Assembly (NCBI RefSeq): GCF_001422405.1
Contig: NZ_LMMV01000012.1
Location: 970,830 to 1,034,829, forward strand
Direction: 5' to 3'
Source of the DNA: Pseudorhodoferax sp. Leaf267
Lineage (GTDB): Bacteria > Pseudomonadota > Gammaproteobacteria > Burkholderiales > Burkholderiaceae_C
Length of the DNA: 64,000 bases
Below the pieces are notes generated by a model. The model saw nothing but the letters and a program-made list of their open reading frames with translations, was not told the DNA's origin and searched no databases. Positions 18,770 through 27,419 of this stretch are shown piece by piece; positions within the stretch are counted from its first letter, which is position 1, and every line of letters starts with the position of its first letter. The translations under genes and the position numbers were made by a program.

Positions 18770-20566
18770 TCAGGCGGCCTGGGCTTCGCCCTTGGGGGCG
18801 CGGGCCGTGCTGACGCGCGCGGCGTTGGCGGCGAGCTTGAACGGGTCGTGGCCCACGCGGCGCAGCGTGTTGATGAAGGTCTCGCCGGCTTCGCGCTCGC
18901 GACGGTAGGTGTCCAGCAGGGCTTCGATCACCTCCGGCACTTCGGCCGCGGCGAACGAGGGGCCGACGACCTTGCCAGCTACGGCCTGGCCCGACAGGTT
19001 GGAGCCGTCGGAGCCTGCCAGCGTGACCTGGTACCACTCCTGCCCATCCTTGTCGACGCCCAGGATGCCGATGTGGCCGCTGTGGTGGTGGCCGCAGCTG
19101 TTGATGCAGCCGCTCATGTGCAGGTCGATCTCGCCCAGGTCGTGCAGCTCGTCCATGTCCTGGTAGCGCGCGGTGATGGCCTGCGCGATCGGCAGCGAGC
19201 GGGCGTTGGCCAGCGCGCAGAAATCGCCGCCGGGGCAGACGATCATGTCCGTCAGCAGCCGGATGTTGGGCTTGGCCAGGCCCAGCTTGCGCGCGGCCTT
19301 CCACAGCTCGGGCAGCGCGTCGCAGCGCACCCAGGGCAGGACCAGGTTCTGGTCATGCGTGACGCGGGTTTCGCCGCCGCTGAACTGCTCGGCCAGTTCG
19401 GCGGCGCGGTCCAGCTGGTCAGCCGTCGCGTCGCCGGGCGCGAAGCCCAGGCGCTTGAACGACAGGGTGACGATGCGCAGGTCGGGGTTCTTGTGGGGTG
19501 CCACGTTCTGCTGCAGCCAGCGCGAGAACTCGATGTCGTCCTCGGCAGCCGCGCGCAGCACATTGGCGATCTTGCGTTCCGCGTCGCTCTTGTCGCAGTT
19601 CAGCGTGGCAGGCGCCACGAAATTGGCCGACACGCGGTCCAGCTCGGCCTGGCTGATGGTGTGGGCCGCGCCGTCGTTGGCGAGGATCTCGGCGTATTCC
19701 TCTTCCACCTCGTCGATGTAGCGCTGGCCCTCGGCCTTCACGAGAATCTTGATGCGCGCCTTGTAGATGTTGTCGCGCCGGCCCCAGCGGTTGTAGACGC
19801 GGACCACGGCTTCCAGGTAATTGATGATCTGGTTCCAGGGCAGGAACTCGCGGATCACGGTGCCCACCACCGGCGTGCGGCCCATGCCGCCGCCGACCAT
19901 CACGCGAAAACCGACCTCGCCGGCCTCGTTGCGCACCACATGCAGGCCCACGTCGTGCCAGGCCGTGGCGGCGCGGTCGTCGGTGGCGCCGGTGATGGCG
20001 ATCTTGAACTTGCGCGGCAGGAACGCGAACTCGGGGTGCAGCGTGCTCCAGTGGCGCAGGATCTCGGCGAACGGGCGCGGGTCGACGATCTCGTCCACGG
20101 CGATGCCGGCGCGCTCGTCGCTGGTGATGTTGCGGATGCAGTTGCCGCTGGTCTGGATGCCGTGCATGTGCACGCTGGCCAACAGGTCCATTACGTCGGC
20201 GCTTTTTTCCAGCGGAATCCAGTTGAACTGCACGTTCTGGCGCGTGGTGAAGTGCGCCACATGGTCGGGCAGGCTGGTCAGGTCCGACAGGCCGGCATTG
20301 GCGGCCGACAGGTCGTGGTCGGGCTTGTTGTCGTAGTCGCGGGCGATCTTGGCCAATACGCGCAGCTGAGCCGAATTCAGTTCGCCATAGGGCACGGCGA
20401 CACGCAGCATGGGCGCGAAACGCTGGACATACCAGCCGTTTTGCAGCCGCAGCGGCCGGAATTCGTCCTCGGCCAGCTCACCGCGCTGCCAGCGCTCGAG
20501 CTGGTCGCGGTACTGGGCGGCGCGAAGTTTGACGAATTCGTGGTCGAAATCTGTGTATTGGTACAT
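18770..20566 (-). CDS. cysI: assimilatory sulfite reductase hemoprotein (nitrite/sulfite reductase family)
   Basis: A 598-residue siroheme/[4Fe-4S] reductase from ATG 20566. The cluster ligands are CPGGDFC and GCINSCG (C-x5-C ... C-x3-C), followed by HHHSGHIGILGVDK. Two ferredoxin-like half domains repeat through the chain, as usual. It reduces sulfite to sulfide with six electrons. A separate CysJ flavoprotein is not in the window, so the donor is probably ferredoxin or another reductase, as in other Burkholderiales. First gene of the cysI-DUF934-cysH-cysD-cysN operon; the upstream region at 20640-20705 carries an inverted repeat and AT-rich promoter DNA. Confidence 0.93.
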   Translation of the reverse strand: MYQYTDFDHEFVKLRAAQYRDQLERWQRGELAEDEFRPLRLQNGWYVQRFAPMLRVAVPYGELNSAQLRVLAKIARDYDNKPDHDLSAANAGLSDLTSLPDHVAHFTTRQNVQFNWIPLEKSADVMDLLASVHMHGIQTSGNCIRNITSDERAGIAVDEIVDPRPFAEILRHWSTLHPEFAFLPRKFKIAITGATDDRAATAWHDVGLHVVRNEAGEVGFRVMVGGGMGRTPVVGTVIREFLPWNQIINYLEAVVRVYNRWGRRDNIYKARIKILVKAEGQRYIDEVEEEYAEILANDGAAHTISQAELDRVSANFVAPATLNCDKSDAERKIANVLRAAAEDDIEFSRWLQQNVAPHKNPDLRIVTLSFKRLGFAPGDATADQLDRAAELAEQFSGGETRVTHDQNLVLPWVRCDALPELWKAARKLGLAKPNIRLLTDMIVCPGGDFCALANARSLPIAQAITARYQDMDELHDLGEIDLHMSGCINSCGHHHSGHIGILGVDKDGQEWYQVTLAGSDGSNLSGQAVAGKVVGPSFAAAEVPEVIEALLDTYRREREAGETFINTLRRVGHDPFKLAANAARVSTARAPKGEAQAA

Positions 20567-20651
20567 CGTGGTTCTGGAGGCTGCCGGCCCGGCGGGCGGG
20601 CGGCACGGGCCGAAGAATCGGTGAAAACCCGCGTACTCTAACGAGGGTGGC

Positions 20652-20703
20652 CTTAGAACCAAACTACATATTTGTTTTGGCGCTATGCGTGGCTGGTTAT
20701 AAG
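20652..20703 (-). promoter_or_regulatory. inverted repeat in the cysI/cobT intergenic region, candidate CysB-type site
   Basis: CTTAGAACC at 20652-20660 and GGTTATAAG at 20695-20703 are inverted copies matching at 8 of 9 positions. They are separated by 34 bp of unusually AT-rich DNA (AAACTACATATTTGTTTTGG). The position, 86-137 bp upstream of the cysI start, suits a LysR-type activator such as CysB or Cbl. Assignment to CysB is inference from gene function; the repeats themselves are visible. Confidence 0.5.
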
Positions 20704-20773
20704 CAAAGTGCGCAACCTGTCCGTAGGGCAGGCTCCGGCGCCTCGCCAGGGCGGCCAGGGGCTTGCCGCGACA

Positions 20774-21868
20774 ATGCATAGGGTGAACGCACCTGACCGC
20801 CTTTCCACCCTGCGCCTGCCTGCCATTGCGGAGGTCGGCGACGCCGCGCGCGGCGCCCAGCTGCAGCGCCTGCTGGACGGCAAGACCAAGCCGCAGGGCT
20901 CGCTCGGCCGCATCGAGCAGCTCGCGCTGCAACTGGGCTTGGTCCTGGATACCGACGCGCCGGTGCTGCAGGCGCCGCAACTGGTGGTCTGCGCAGCCGA
21001 CCACGGGCTGGCGCAGCAGGGCGTGTCGGCCTATCCGCCAGAGGTGACCTGGCAGATGGTGGAAAACTTTCTGGCCGGGGGCGCCGCCGTCAGCGTGCTG
21101 GCACGCCAGCACGGCATCGCGCTGACGGTGGTCGATTGCGGCGTGGACCATGATTTCCTGGCTGCGACCGCGGGCCAGGCGCGGCCCGGCCTGCAGGTGC
21201 GCAAGACTTCACGCGGCACGGCCGATGCGGCGCGCGGCCCGGCCATGCGGCTCGCGCAGTGCGAGGCCGCCATCGTCCAGGGCATGGAGCTGGTGCGTGC
21301 GCTTCCGGGCAATGTGGTGCTGCTGGGCGAGATGGGCATTGCCAACAGCTCGGCCGCGGCCTTGCTGACGGCCCGGCTGACAGGGGCGGACATCGCCGAC
21401 TGCACGGGCGCGGGCACCGGCGTCGCGGGCGAGGCGCTGGCGCACAAGCTGCGTGTGCTGCAGGCCGTGTGCGTGCGCCATGCCGACGCCCAGACGCCGT
21501 TGCAGGCGCTCGCCGCTTTCGGCGGCCTGGAGATCGCGACCCTGGTCGGCATGGTGCTGCAGGCCGCGCGCGAGCGCCGCGTGGTGCTGGTGGACGGCTT
21601 CATCACCACCGCCGCCGTGCTGGTGGCGCAGGCGCTGGCACCGGCCGTGCGGGGGTACTGTGTGTTCTCGCATGTCTCCGGCGAGCGTGGCCACGGCGTG
21701 GCGCTGGCCCACCTGCGTGCGCGCCCGCTGCTGGACCTGGGCCTGCGCCTGGGCGAGGGTTCGGGCGCTGCGCTGGCCTGGCCGCTGCTGCAGTCGGCCA
21801 GCCTTTTATTGCGCGAGATGGCCAGTTTCGAGGGCGCTGGCGTGTCGGACGGCGGCCAGGGGCGCTGA
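20774..21868 (+). CDS. cobT: nicotinate-nucleotide-dimethylbenzimidazole phosphoribosyltransferase
   Basis: A 364-residue CobT. I use ATG 20774 (MHRVNAPDRLST); the frame is open further upstream through the cysI promoter region, which is unlikely to be coding. Family motifs: KTKPQGSLGRIEQLA, VVCAADHGLAQQGVSAYP, VVLLGEMGIANSSAAA, and the catalytic glutamate in LRLGEGSGAALA near residue 327. It makes alpha-ribazole phosphate for the lower ligand of cobalamin. No other cobalamin gene is in the window. Divergent from cysI, and followed after 12 bp by the PAS-GGDEF-EAL gene. Confidence 0.93.
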   Translation: MHRVNAPDRLSTLRLPAIAEVGDAARGAQLQRLLDGKTKPQGSLGRIEQLALQLGLVLDTDAPVLQAPQLVVCAADHGLAQQGVSAYPPEVTWQMVENFLAGGAAVSVLARQHGIALTVVDCGVDHDFLAATAGQARPGLQVRKTSRGTADAARGPAMRLAQCEAAIVQGMELVRALPGNVVLLGEMGIANSSAAALLTARLTGADIADCTGAGTGVAGEALAHKLRVLQAVCVRHADAQTPLQALAAFGGLEIATLVGMVLQAARERRVVLVDGFITTAAVLVAQALAPAVRGYCVFSHVSGERGHGVALAHLRARPLLDLGLRLGEGSGAALAWPLLQSASLLLREMASFEGAGVSDGGQGR

Positions 21869-21880
21869 TAAACTGCGGCG

Positions 21881-24079
21881 ATGCAAGACGATGACCGCAC
21901 GCAAGCCTTGGCTTCGTTGGTTGTCGAGCAAACCGACAACGCCGTTGTCGTCTGCGGACCGGATGTCCGCGTGCTCTATGTCAATCCCGGTTTCACGCGC
22001 CTGTTCGGCTACACGCTCGACGACCTGAGCGGCCAGCGCGCGGTCGACATGCTGGCCGGCCCGTCCACCGACCGCCAGGCGCTCGATGCGGTGCTCGACC
22101 CGGCGCATCTTTCCAGCTTCCGTCTCGAATTGCTGCTCTACACACGCAGCGGCCAGCCGCTGTGGACGTCCATCGTCGCCAACGCGGTGTGCAACGCGGC
22201 TGGCAAGGCCGAGCACTTGGTCGGCGTGCTGTCGGACATCACGCTGACCAAGATGCACGAGGTGCTGCAACACCGCGCGCTCGACGCCATGGTGCGCGAG
22301 CTGCCGGTGGCCGAGCTCATGAACCTGGTCTGCGAAGAAGTCGAGCGCATCGCGCCGGAGATGCTGTGCTCGGTGCTGGCCGTGGACGAGCACGGCCTGG
22401 TCCATCCGCTGGCCGGCCCCAGCTTGCCGGTCTCCCTGGGCGAAGCGCTGGAAGGTGAGCCGATCGGGCCGGAAGCCGGCTCCTGCGGCTGCGCGGCCTG
22501 GCGCGGCGAGCCGGTCGAGGTCACCGACATCGCCAGCGATGCCCTGTGGGACCAGCACCGCCACCTGGTGCTGCCGTCCGGCCTGAGGGCCTGCTGGTCC
22601 TGCCCGATCTGCGCCAGCGACGGCAAGGTGATCGGCTCCTTCGCCATGTACTTCCGCGAGCGGCGCAGCCCCAGCCCGTTCCACCTGCGGCTGGCCGAGA
22701 TCTGTGTGCGACTGTGCGCGCTGGAGCTGGAGCGCGAGCGCGCGCGCCTGCGGCTGGAGCAGCTGTCCTCGTTCGACATGCTGACCGGCCTGGCCAACCG
22801 GATCGCGCTGAAGCACCGCGCCATCCTGGTGCTGGCCGAGCAGTCGCAGTCGGGCACGCCGATGGCGGTGCTGTGCATCGACCTGGACCGTTTCAAGCTC
22901 GTCAACGAAACCCAGGGCCACACGGCCGGCGACGCGATGCTGCGCGAGATCGCCGGGCGGCTGATGCGCTGTGTACGCAGCATCGACCTGACCGGCCGGC
23001 TCGGCGGCGACGAATTCGCGGTGATCCTGCCGGCCTGCTCGGTCCAGCAGGCGGCCACGGCGGCCGAGCGTTTGCTGCTGGCCCTTTCCGCGCCGCTCAC
23101 CCTGGAAAACGTGACGCTGCAGCCTGCGGCCAGCATTGGCGTGGCCATGTTCCCGGACGACGGTACCGACATCGACACCCTGCTGCACCATGCCGACATG
23201 GCCAGGGTGCAGGCCAAGTCCGGCACCACGCGCGGTGGCGCGCGCTTCTTCAACGAGGAAATGCAGCAACGCACGCGCGAGCGCGTCGCGCTGGAGGCCG
23301 CACTGCGCCACGGCCTGCGCGACGGCGGGTTGCGCCTGCACTACCAGCCGCAGATCGACCGCCGCTCCGGCACCTTGTACGGCGTGGAGGCGCTGGCGCG
23401 CTGGATCCACCCGGAGTTGGGCGAGGTGCCACCGGCCCGCTTCATCCCGCTGGCCGAGGAGGCCGGCATGGTGGTCGACCTGGGCCGCTGGGCGCTGTCC
23501 GAGGCCTGCCGGCAGATGGGCCAGTGGCGCCGCGCCGGCCTGCATGTCGCGCGGGTCGCAGTCAACATGTCCACGCACAGCTTCCAGGACGAGGGCCTGG
23601 TGGCCCGCGTGGGCGGCCTGCTGGCATCCAACGGTTTGACCGCCGCCGATCTGACGCTGGAGATGACCGAAAGCATGCTGCTGGACGCCACGCCCGACGT
23701 GCTGGCCACGCTGCATGCGCTGCGCCAGATGGGGGTGCACCTGTCGCTGGACGATTTCGGAACGGGCTATTCCAGCCTGTCCTACCTGCACCGGCTGCCC
23801 ATCCACGAGCTCAAGCTGGACCAAAGCTTCGTGCGCGACCTGACCGAGAGCGCCACCGCGCGCACGCTGACCAACACCATCTTGCGCATCGGCGACAGCC
23901 TGAAGCTGACGGTGGTGGCCGAGGGCGTGGAGACCGTCGAGCAGGCGCAGCTGCTGGCCGAGCGCGGCAGCTCCATCGTGCAGGGCTACCTGTACGGCCG
24001 GCCGATGCCCGCCGACGCCCTGGCCAGCTGGCTGTCCGACGGCGGCCTGGATCAGGGCGCCGTGGTCTTGGGCGTGTAG
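21881..24079 (+). CDS. PAS-GAF-GGDEF-EAL cyclic-di-GMP signalling protein
   Basis: A 732-residue soluble protein. PAS about 10-115 (VRVLYVNPGFTRLFGY), GAF-like about 130-285 with GEPVEVTDIA, GGDEF about 290-460 with an intact GGDEF at 375-379, EAL about 475-725. The EAL catalytic set looks complete: VEALARW near 502, VNMS, LEMTES, LDDFGTG near 624, LKLDQSFV, VVAEGVE and QGYLYGRP. It may therefore both make and break c-di-GMP, or one domain may regulate the other. The layout resembles E. coli DosP-type sensors, but a haem ligand cannot be assigned. Its 3' end overlaps nth by 28 bp, convergently. Confidence 0.92.
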   Translation: MQDDDRTQALASLVVEQTDNAVVVCGPDVRVLYVNPGFTRLFGYTLDDLSGQRAVDMLAGPSTDRQALDAVLDPAHLSSFRLELLLYTRSGQPLWTSIVANAVCNAAGKAEHLVGVLSDITLTKMHEVLQHRALDAMVRELPVAELMNLVCEEVERIAPEMLCSVLAVDEHGLVHPLAGPSLPVSLGEALEGEPIGPEAGSCGCAAWRGEPVEVTDIASDALWDQHRHLVLPSGLRACWSCPICASDGKVIGSFAMYFRERRSPSPFHLRLAEICVRLCALELERERARLRLEQLSSFDMLTGLANRIALKHRAILVLAEQSQSGTPMAVLCIDLDRFKLVNETQGHTAGDAMLREIAGRLMRCVRSIDLTGRLGGDEFAVILPACSVQQAATAAERLLLALSAPLTLENVTLQPAASIGVAMFPDDGTDIDTLLHHADMARVQAKSGTTRGGARFFNEEMQQRTRERVALEAALRHGLRDGGLRLHYQPQIDRRSGTLYGVEALARWIHPELGEVPPARFIPLAEEAGMVVDLGRWALSEACRQMGQWRRAGLHVARVAVNMSTHSFQDEGLVARVGGLLASNGLTAADLTLEMTESMLLDATPDVLATLHALRQMGVHLSLDDFGTGYSSLSYLHRLPIHELKLDQSFVRDLTESATARTLTNTILRIGDSLKLTVVAEGVETVEQAQLLAERGSSIVQGYLYGRPMPADALASWLSDGGLDQGAVVLGV

Positions 24080-24690
24080 TCGCACCAGCGCGCCACGGCG
24101 CAGCGCCAGCACTGCGGCTTGCGCGCCTGGCAGACATAGCGGCCGTGCAGGATCAGCCAATGGTGCGCATCCACGAGATAGCGCGCCGGCACACGTTCGA
24201 GCAATCCCTGTTCCACCTTCTCGGGCGTCTTGCCCGGCGCCAGGCCCGTGCGGTTGGCCACGCGGAAGATGTGCGTGTCCACCGCCATGGTGGGCTCGCC
24301 GAAGGCCACGTTCAGCACCACGTTGGCGGTCTTGCGTCCCACGCCGGGCAGGGCCTGCAAGGCCTCGCGCGTGCGCGGCACCTGGCCGCCGTGCTGCTCC
24401 ACGAGGATCTGGCAAGTGGCCATCAGGTGCCGGGCCTTGCTGCGGTACAGGCCGATGGTGCGGACGTAGCTTTCCAGCCCTTCCAGGCCCAACGCCAGGA
24501 TCTTTGCTGGCGTGTTGGCCACGGGGTACAGCCGGCGCGTGGCCTTGTTCACGCCCACATCCGTGGCCTGGGCCGACAGCAGCACGGCCGCCAGCAGTTC
24601 GAACACGCTGGTGTATTCCAGCTCGGTGACGGGTTGCGGATTGGCGGCCTGCAGCGTGGCGAAGAAGCAGTCGATGTCGGAGGCGTCCAT
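24052..24690 (-). CDS. nth: endonuclease III (DNA glycosylase/AP lyase)
   Basis: A 212-residue HhH-GPD glycosylase from ATG 24690. The catalytic residues fall at the same numbers as in E. coli Nth: K120 in the helix-hairpin-helix GVGRKTANVV and D138 in AVDTHIF. The C-terminal [4Fe-4S] loop is C-x6-C-x2-C-x5-C (CQARKPQCWRCAVARWC). It removes oxidised pyrimidines and cleaves the abasic site. Its last 28 bp lie inside the 3' end of the converging GGDEF-EAL gene, so the two terminal sequences constrain each other. Confidence 0.96.
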   Translation of the reverse strand: MDASDIDCFFATLQAANPQPVTELEYTSVFELLAAVLLSAQATDVGVNKATRRLYPVANTPAKILALGLEGLESYVRTIGLYRSKARHLMATCQILVEQHGGQVPRTREALQALPGVGRKTANVVLNVAFGEPTMAVDTHIFRVANRTGLAPGKTPEKVEQGLLERVPARYLVDAHHWLILHGRYVCQARKPQCWRCAVARWCDYTPKTTAP

Positions 24691-24786
24691 CGCGGGGAGT
24701 CTACGAAAACCGGCGTCCTACAATCGCCGACGCATCGGGACTGGAGGTCCGCCACGCGGCGCGGACCGGTGCCGATGCCGCGACCC

Positions 24787-25758
24787 ATGAAACCCCTGTT
24801 CTCCCTGTTGCTGGCGGCCGCCTCGCTGTGCTGCGCACCGGCTTGGTCCCAAACCGATGCGGCCTATCCCACCAAGCCGATCCGCCTGGTCGTGCCGTTC
24901 CCCGCCGGCGGCGCCACCGACCTGTTCGCCCGCATCCTGTCCACCAAACTGGGCGAGCAGCTGGGCCAGACGGTGATCGTCGACAACAAACCGGGCGCTG
25001 GCGGCGCGATCGGTTCCGACCAGGTCGCCAAGGCTGCGGCGGACGGCTACACGCTGCTGCTGGCGACCACCAGCACGCACTCCGTCGGCCCGGTCCTGAA
25101 CCCGCGCCTGCCCTATGACACGGTGCGCGATTTCACGCCGATCGCCCATGTCGGCAATGCGCCCAGCATCATGCTGGTGCCCAACAGCTCGCCGGCCAGG
25201 ACTGTCAAGGAATGGATCGCGCTGTCGCGCCAGCAGCCGGGCAAACTCAACTATGCGTCCAGCGGAAACGGCACCATCGTCCACCTGACGGCCGAGCTGT
25301 TCAAGGCGCAGGCCGGCCTGTTCCTCGTGCACATTCCGTACAAGGGCACGGCCCTGGCCATTCCCGACCTGGCCGCGGGCCAGCTCGACGTGCTGTTCGA
25401 TTCGCTCCCGACCGGCCTGCCGCATGTGCGCGAAGGCCGCTTGCGCGCGCTCGGCGTCACCTCGCTGCGGCGCACGCCGATGGCGCCCGAGCTGCCCGCG
25501 ATCGCCGAGACGCTGCCGGGCTTCGAGTCCAGCACCTGGTTCGGCCTGTACGGCCCCCGGGCGCTGCCGCCCGCCCTGGTGGCCCGGATCAATACCGCTG
25601 CCAACAAGGCCCTGGCCGATGCGGATGCACGCGAGCGACTGGCGCGCCTGGGCATCGAGCCCGAAGGCGGCACGCCCGGCCAGTTCGCCGCGATGGTCGC
25701 GGCCGACCTCGCCAAATGGAAAGCTGTCGTGGTCGAACGCAAGATCACGCTGAACTGA
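24787..25758 (+). CDS. Bug-family tripartite tricarboxylate transporter substrate-binding protein
   Basis: A 323-residue periplasmic binding protein. ATG 24787 gives a clean signal peptide (KPLFSLLLAAASLCCAPAWSQ); ATG 24775 is in frame four codons earlier. The family hallmarks are YPTKPIRLVVPFPAGGATDLFAR, VDNKPGAGGAIGSDQVAKA, and LNYASSGNGTIVHLT. No TctA/TctB membrane genes are nearby, as is usual for the many orphan Bug proteins of Burkholderiales. It is followed at 27 bp by a gamma-glutamyltransferase-like gene, so the ligand may be a gamma-glutamyl or related carboxylate compound; that is inference. Confidence 0.93.
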   Translation: MKPLFSLLLAAASLCCAPAWSQTDAAYPTKPIRLVVPFPAGGATDLFARILSTKLGEQLGQTVIVDNKPGAGGAIGSDQVAKAAADGYTLLLATTSTHSVGPVLNPRLPYDTVRDFTPIAHVGNAPSIMLVPNSSPARTVKEWIALSRQQPGKLNYASSGNGTIVHLTAELFKAQAGLFLVHIPYKGTALAIPDLAAGQLDVLFDSLPTGLPHVREGRLRALGVTSLRRTPMAPELPAIAETLPGFESSTWFGLYGPRALPPALVARINTAANKALADADARERLARLGIEPEGGTPGQFAAMVAADLAKWKAVVVERKITLN

Positions 25759-25785
25759 CGCGCCTTCATCCGAACTGGACCTCCC

Positions 25786-27396
25786 ATGCACTTTGACTAC
25801 GCCAATCCCTACACCTCCGTGCGCACGCCCGTGTTCGCGCGCAACGTCTGCAGCACCTCCCATCCGCTGGCCGCACAGGCCGGCCTGCGCATGCTGCAGC
25901 AGGGCGGCAATGCTGTCGATGCCGCCATTGCCGCGGCCGCGGCCATGACCATCGTCGAGCCGGTCAGCAACGGCCTGGGCAGCGATGCCTTCTGCATCTT
26001 GTGGGACGGCAAGGAACTGCACGGCCTGAATGCCTCGGGCACGGCACCTGCGAGCTGGACGCCCGGGTACTTCCGCAAGAAGTACGGCGCTGACGCCACC
26101 ACGCCGCCCAAGCGCGGCATCGATTCCGTCACCGTGCCGGGCGCCGTCAGCGCCTGGACGGCCCTGTCCACGCGCTTCGGCAAGCTGCCGTTCGCCGACC
26201 TGCTGCAGCCGGCCATCGAGATCGCCGAGCGCGGCTACCTGATGCCCGTGGTGGTGCAGCAGAAGTGGGAGGCCGCTACCGAAGAGCTGCGCGTGCAGCC
26301 CGGCTTCAGCGAAGGCTTCCTGCCCTGGGGCCGCGCCCCGCGGGTGGGCGAGCTGTTCCAGTTCAAGGCTGCGGCACGTGCATTGCGGGCCATCGCCGAG
26401 ACCAAGGGCACCGCCTTCTACGGCGGCGAGATTGCGGCCGCGATCGAAAAGTATTCGGCGGCCCACGGCGGGAGCCTGACGGCGGGCGACTTCGCCGGCT
26501 ACCAGCCCGAGTGGGTCACACCCATTGCGCGCGACTACCGCGGCTACACGCTGCACGAGATTCCGCCGAACGGGCAGGGCATCGCCGCGCTCATCGCGCT
26601 CGGCATCCTGGAGAAGTTCGACATCGCCGGCATGGCCGTGGATGGCGTCGATTCGCAGCATGTGCAGATCGAAGCCATGAAGCTCGCCTTCGCCGACGTC
26701 TACCGCTACGTGGCCGATGGCCGCACGATGGAAGTGACGCCCGCGCAGATGCTGGACGATGCCTACCTGGCCTCGCGCGCGCGCTTGATCGACATGAAGC
26801 GCGCGCAGAACTTCGCGGCCGGCAACCCGGTCAAGGGTGGCACCATCTACCTGACCGCGGCGGACGAGAACGGCATGATGGTCAGCTTCATCCAGAGCAA
26901 CTACATGGGCTTCGGCTCGGGCGTGGTCGAGCCCACGTTCGGCGTCAGCCTGCAGAACCGCGGCCATGGCTTCAGCCTGCAGGCCGGTCCTAACCAGGTC
27001 GCGCCCGGCAAGCGGCCGTTCCACACCATTATCCCGGCCTTCCTCACCAAAGACGGCCAGCCGGTCATGAGCTTCGGCGTGATGGGCGGCAACATGCAGC
27101 CCCAGGGCCACATGCAGACGCTGGTGCGCATGCTGGACTACGGCCAGAACCCGCAGGCTGCCTGCGACGCGCCGCGCTGGCGCTTCAATGCCGGGCTGGA
27201 GCTCAACGTCGAGGCGGCCATGAACCCGGCCGCGATCCAGGGCCTGGCCGCGCGCGGCCACCAGCTGGACGTGATCAACGATTCCTACCAGGACTTCGGC
27301 GCCGGCCAGTTCATCTGGCGCGCGGGCGACCCCAAGGTCGAGGGCTACGTGGCCGCCAGCGACGCGCGCCGCGACGGCCTGGCCGCAGGGTTCTGA
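25786..27396 (+). CDS. gamma-glutamyltransferase family protein (Ntn hydrolase)
   Basis: A 536-residue GGT-fold enzyme. The autocleavage/catalytic threonine is T353 in VKGGTIYLTAADENG, which normally precedes the GTTH-type sequence; here the next residues are I-Y-L rather than T-H. MLQQGGNAVDAAIAAA, VPGAVSAW and the late VMGGNMQPQGH are family landmarks. No signal peptide is visible, so it may be cytoplasmic, unlike E. coli Ggt. Such proteins include acylases and gamma-glutamyl hydrolases as well as true transferases. It lies between the Bug protein and an aminotransferase and is likely cotranscribed with both (27 and 23 bp gaps). Confidence 0.9.
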   Translation: MHFDYANPYTSVRTPVFARNVCSTSHPLAAQAGLRMLQQGGNAVDAAIAAAAAMTIVEPVSNGLGSDAFCILWDGKELHGLNASGTAPASWTPGYFRKKYGADATTPPKRGIDSVTVPGAVSAWTALSTRFGKLPFADLLQPAIEIAERGYLMPVVVQQKWEAATEELRVQPGFSEGFLPWGRAPRVGELFQFKAAARALRAIAETKGTAFYGGEIAAAIEKYSAAHGGSLTAGDFAGYQPEWVTPIARDYRGYTLHEIPPNGQGIAALIALGILEKFDIAGMAVDGVDSQHVQIEAMKLAFADVYRYVADGRTMEVTPAQMLDDAYLASRARLIDMKRAQNFAAGNPVKGGTIYLTAADENGMMVSFIQSNYMGFGSGVVEPTFGVSLQNRGHGFSLQAGPNQVAPGKRPFHTIIPAFLTKDGQPVMSFGVMGGNMQPQGHMQTLVRMLDYGQNPQAACDAPRWRFNAGLELNVEAAMNPAAIQGLAARGHQLDVINDSYQDFGAGQFIWRAGDPKVEGYVAASDARRDGLAAGF

Positions 27397-27419
27397 CCAC
27401 GACAACAAGGAGAAGCAGC

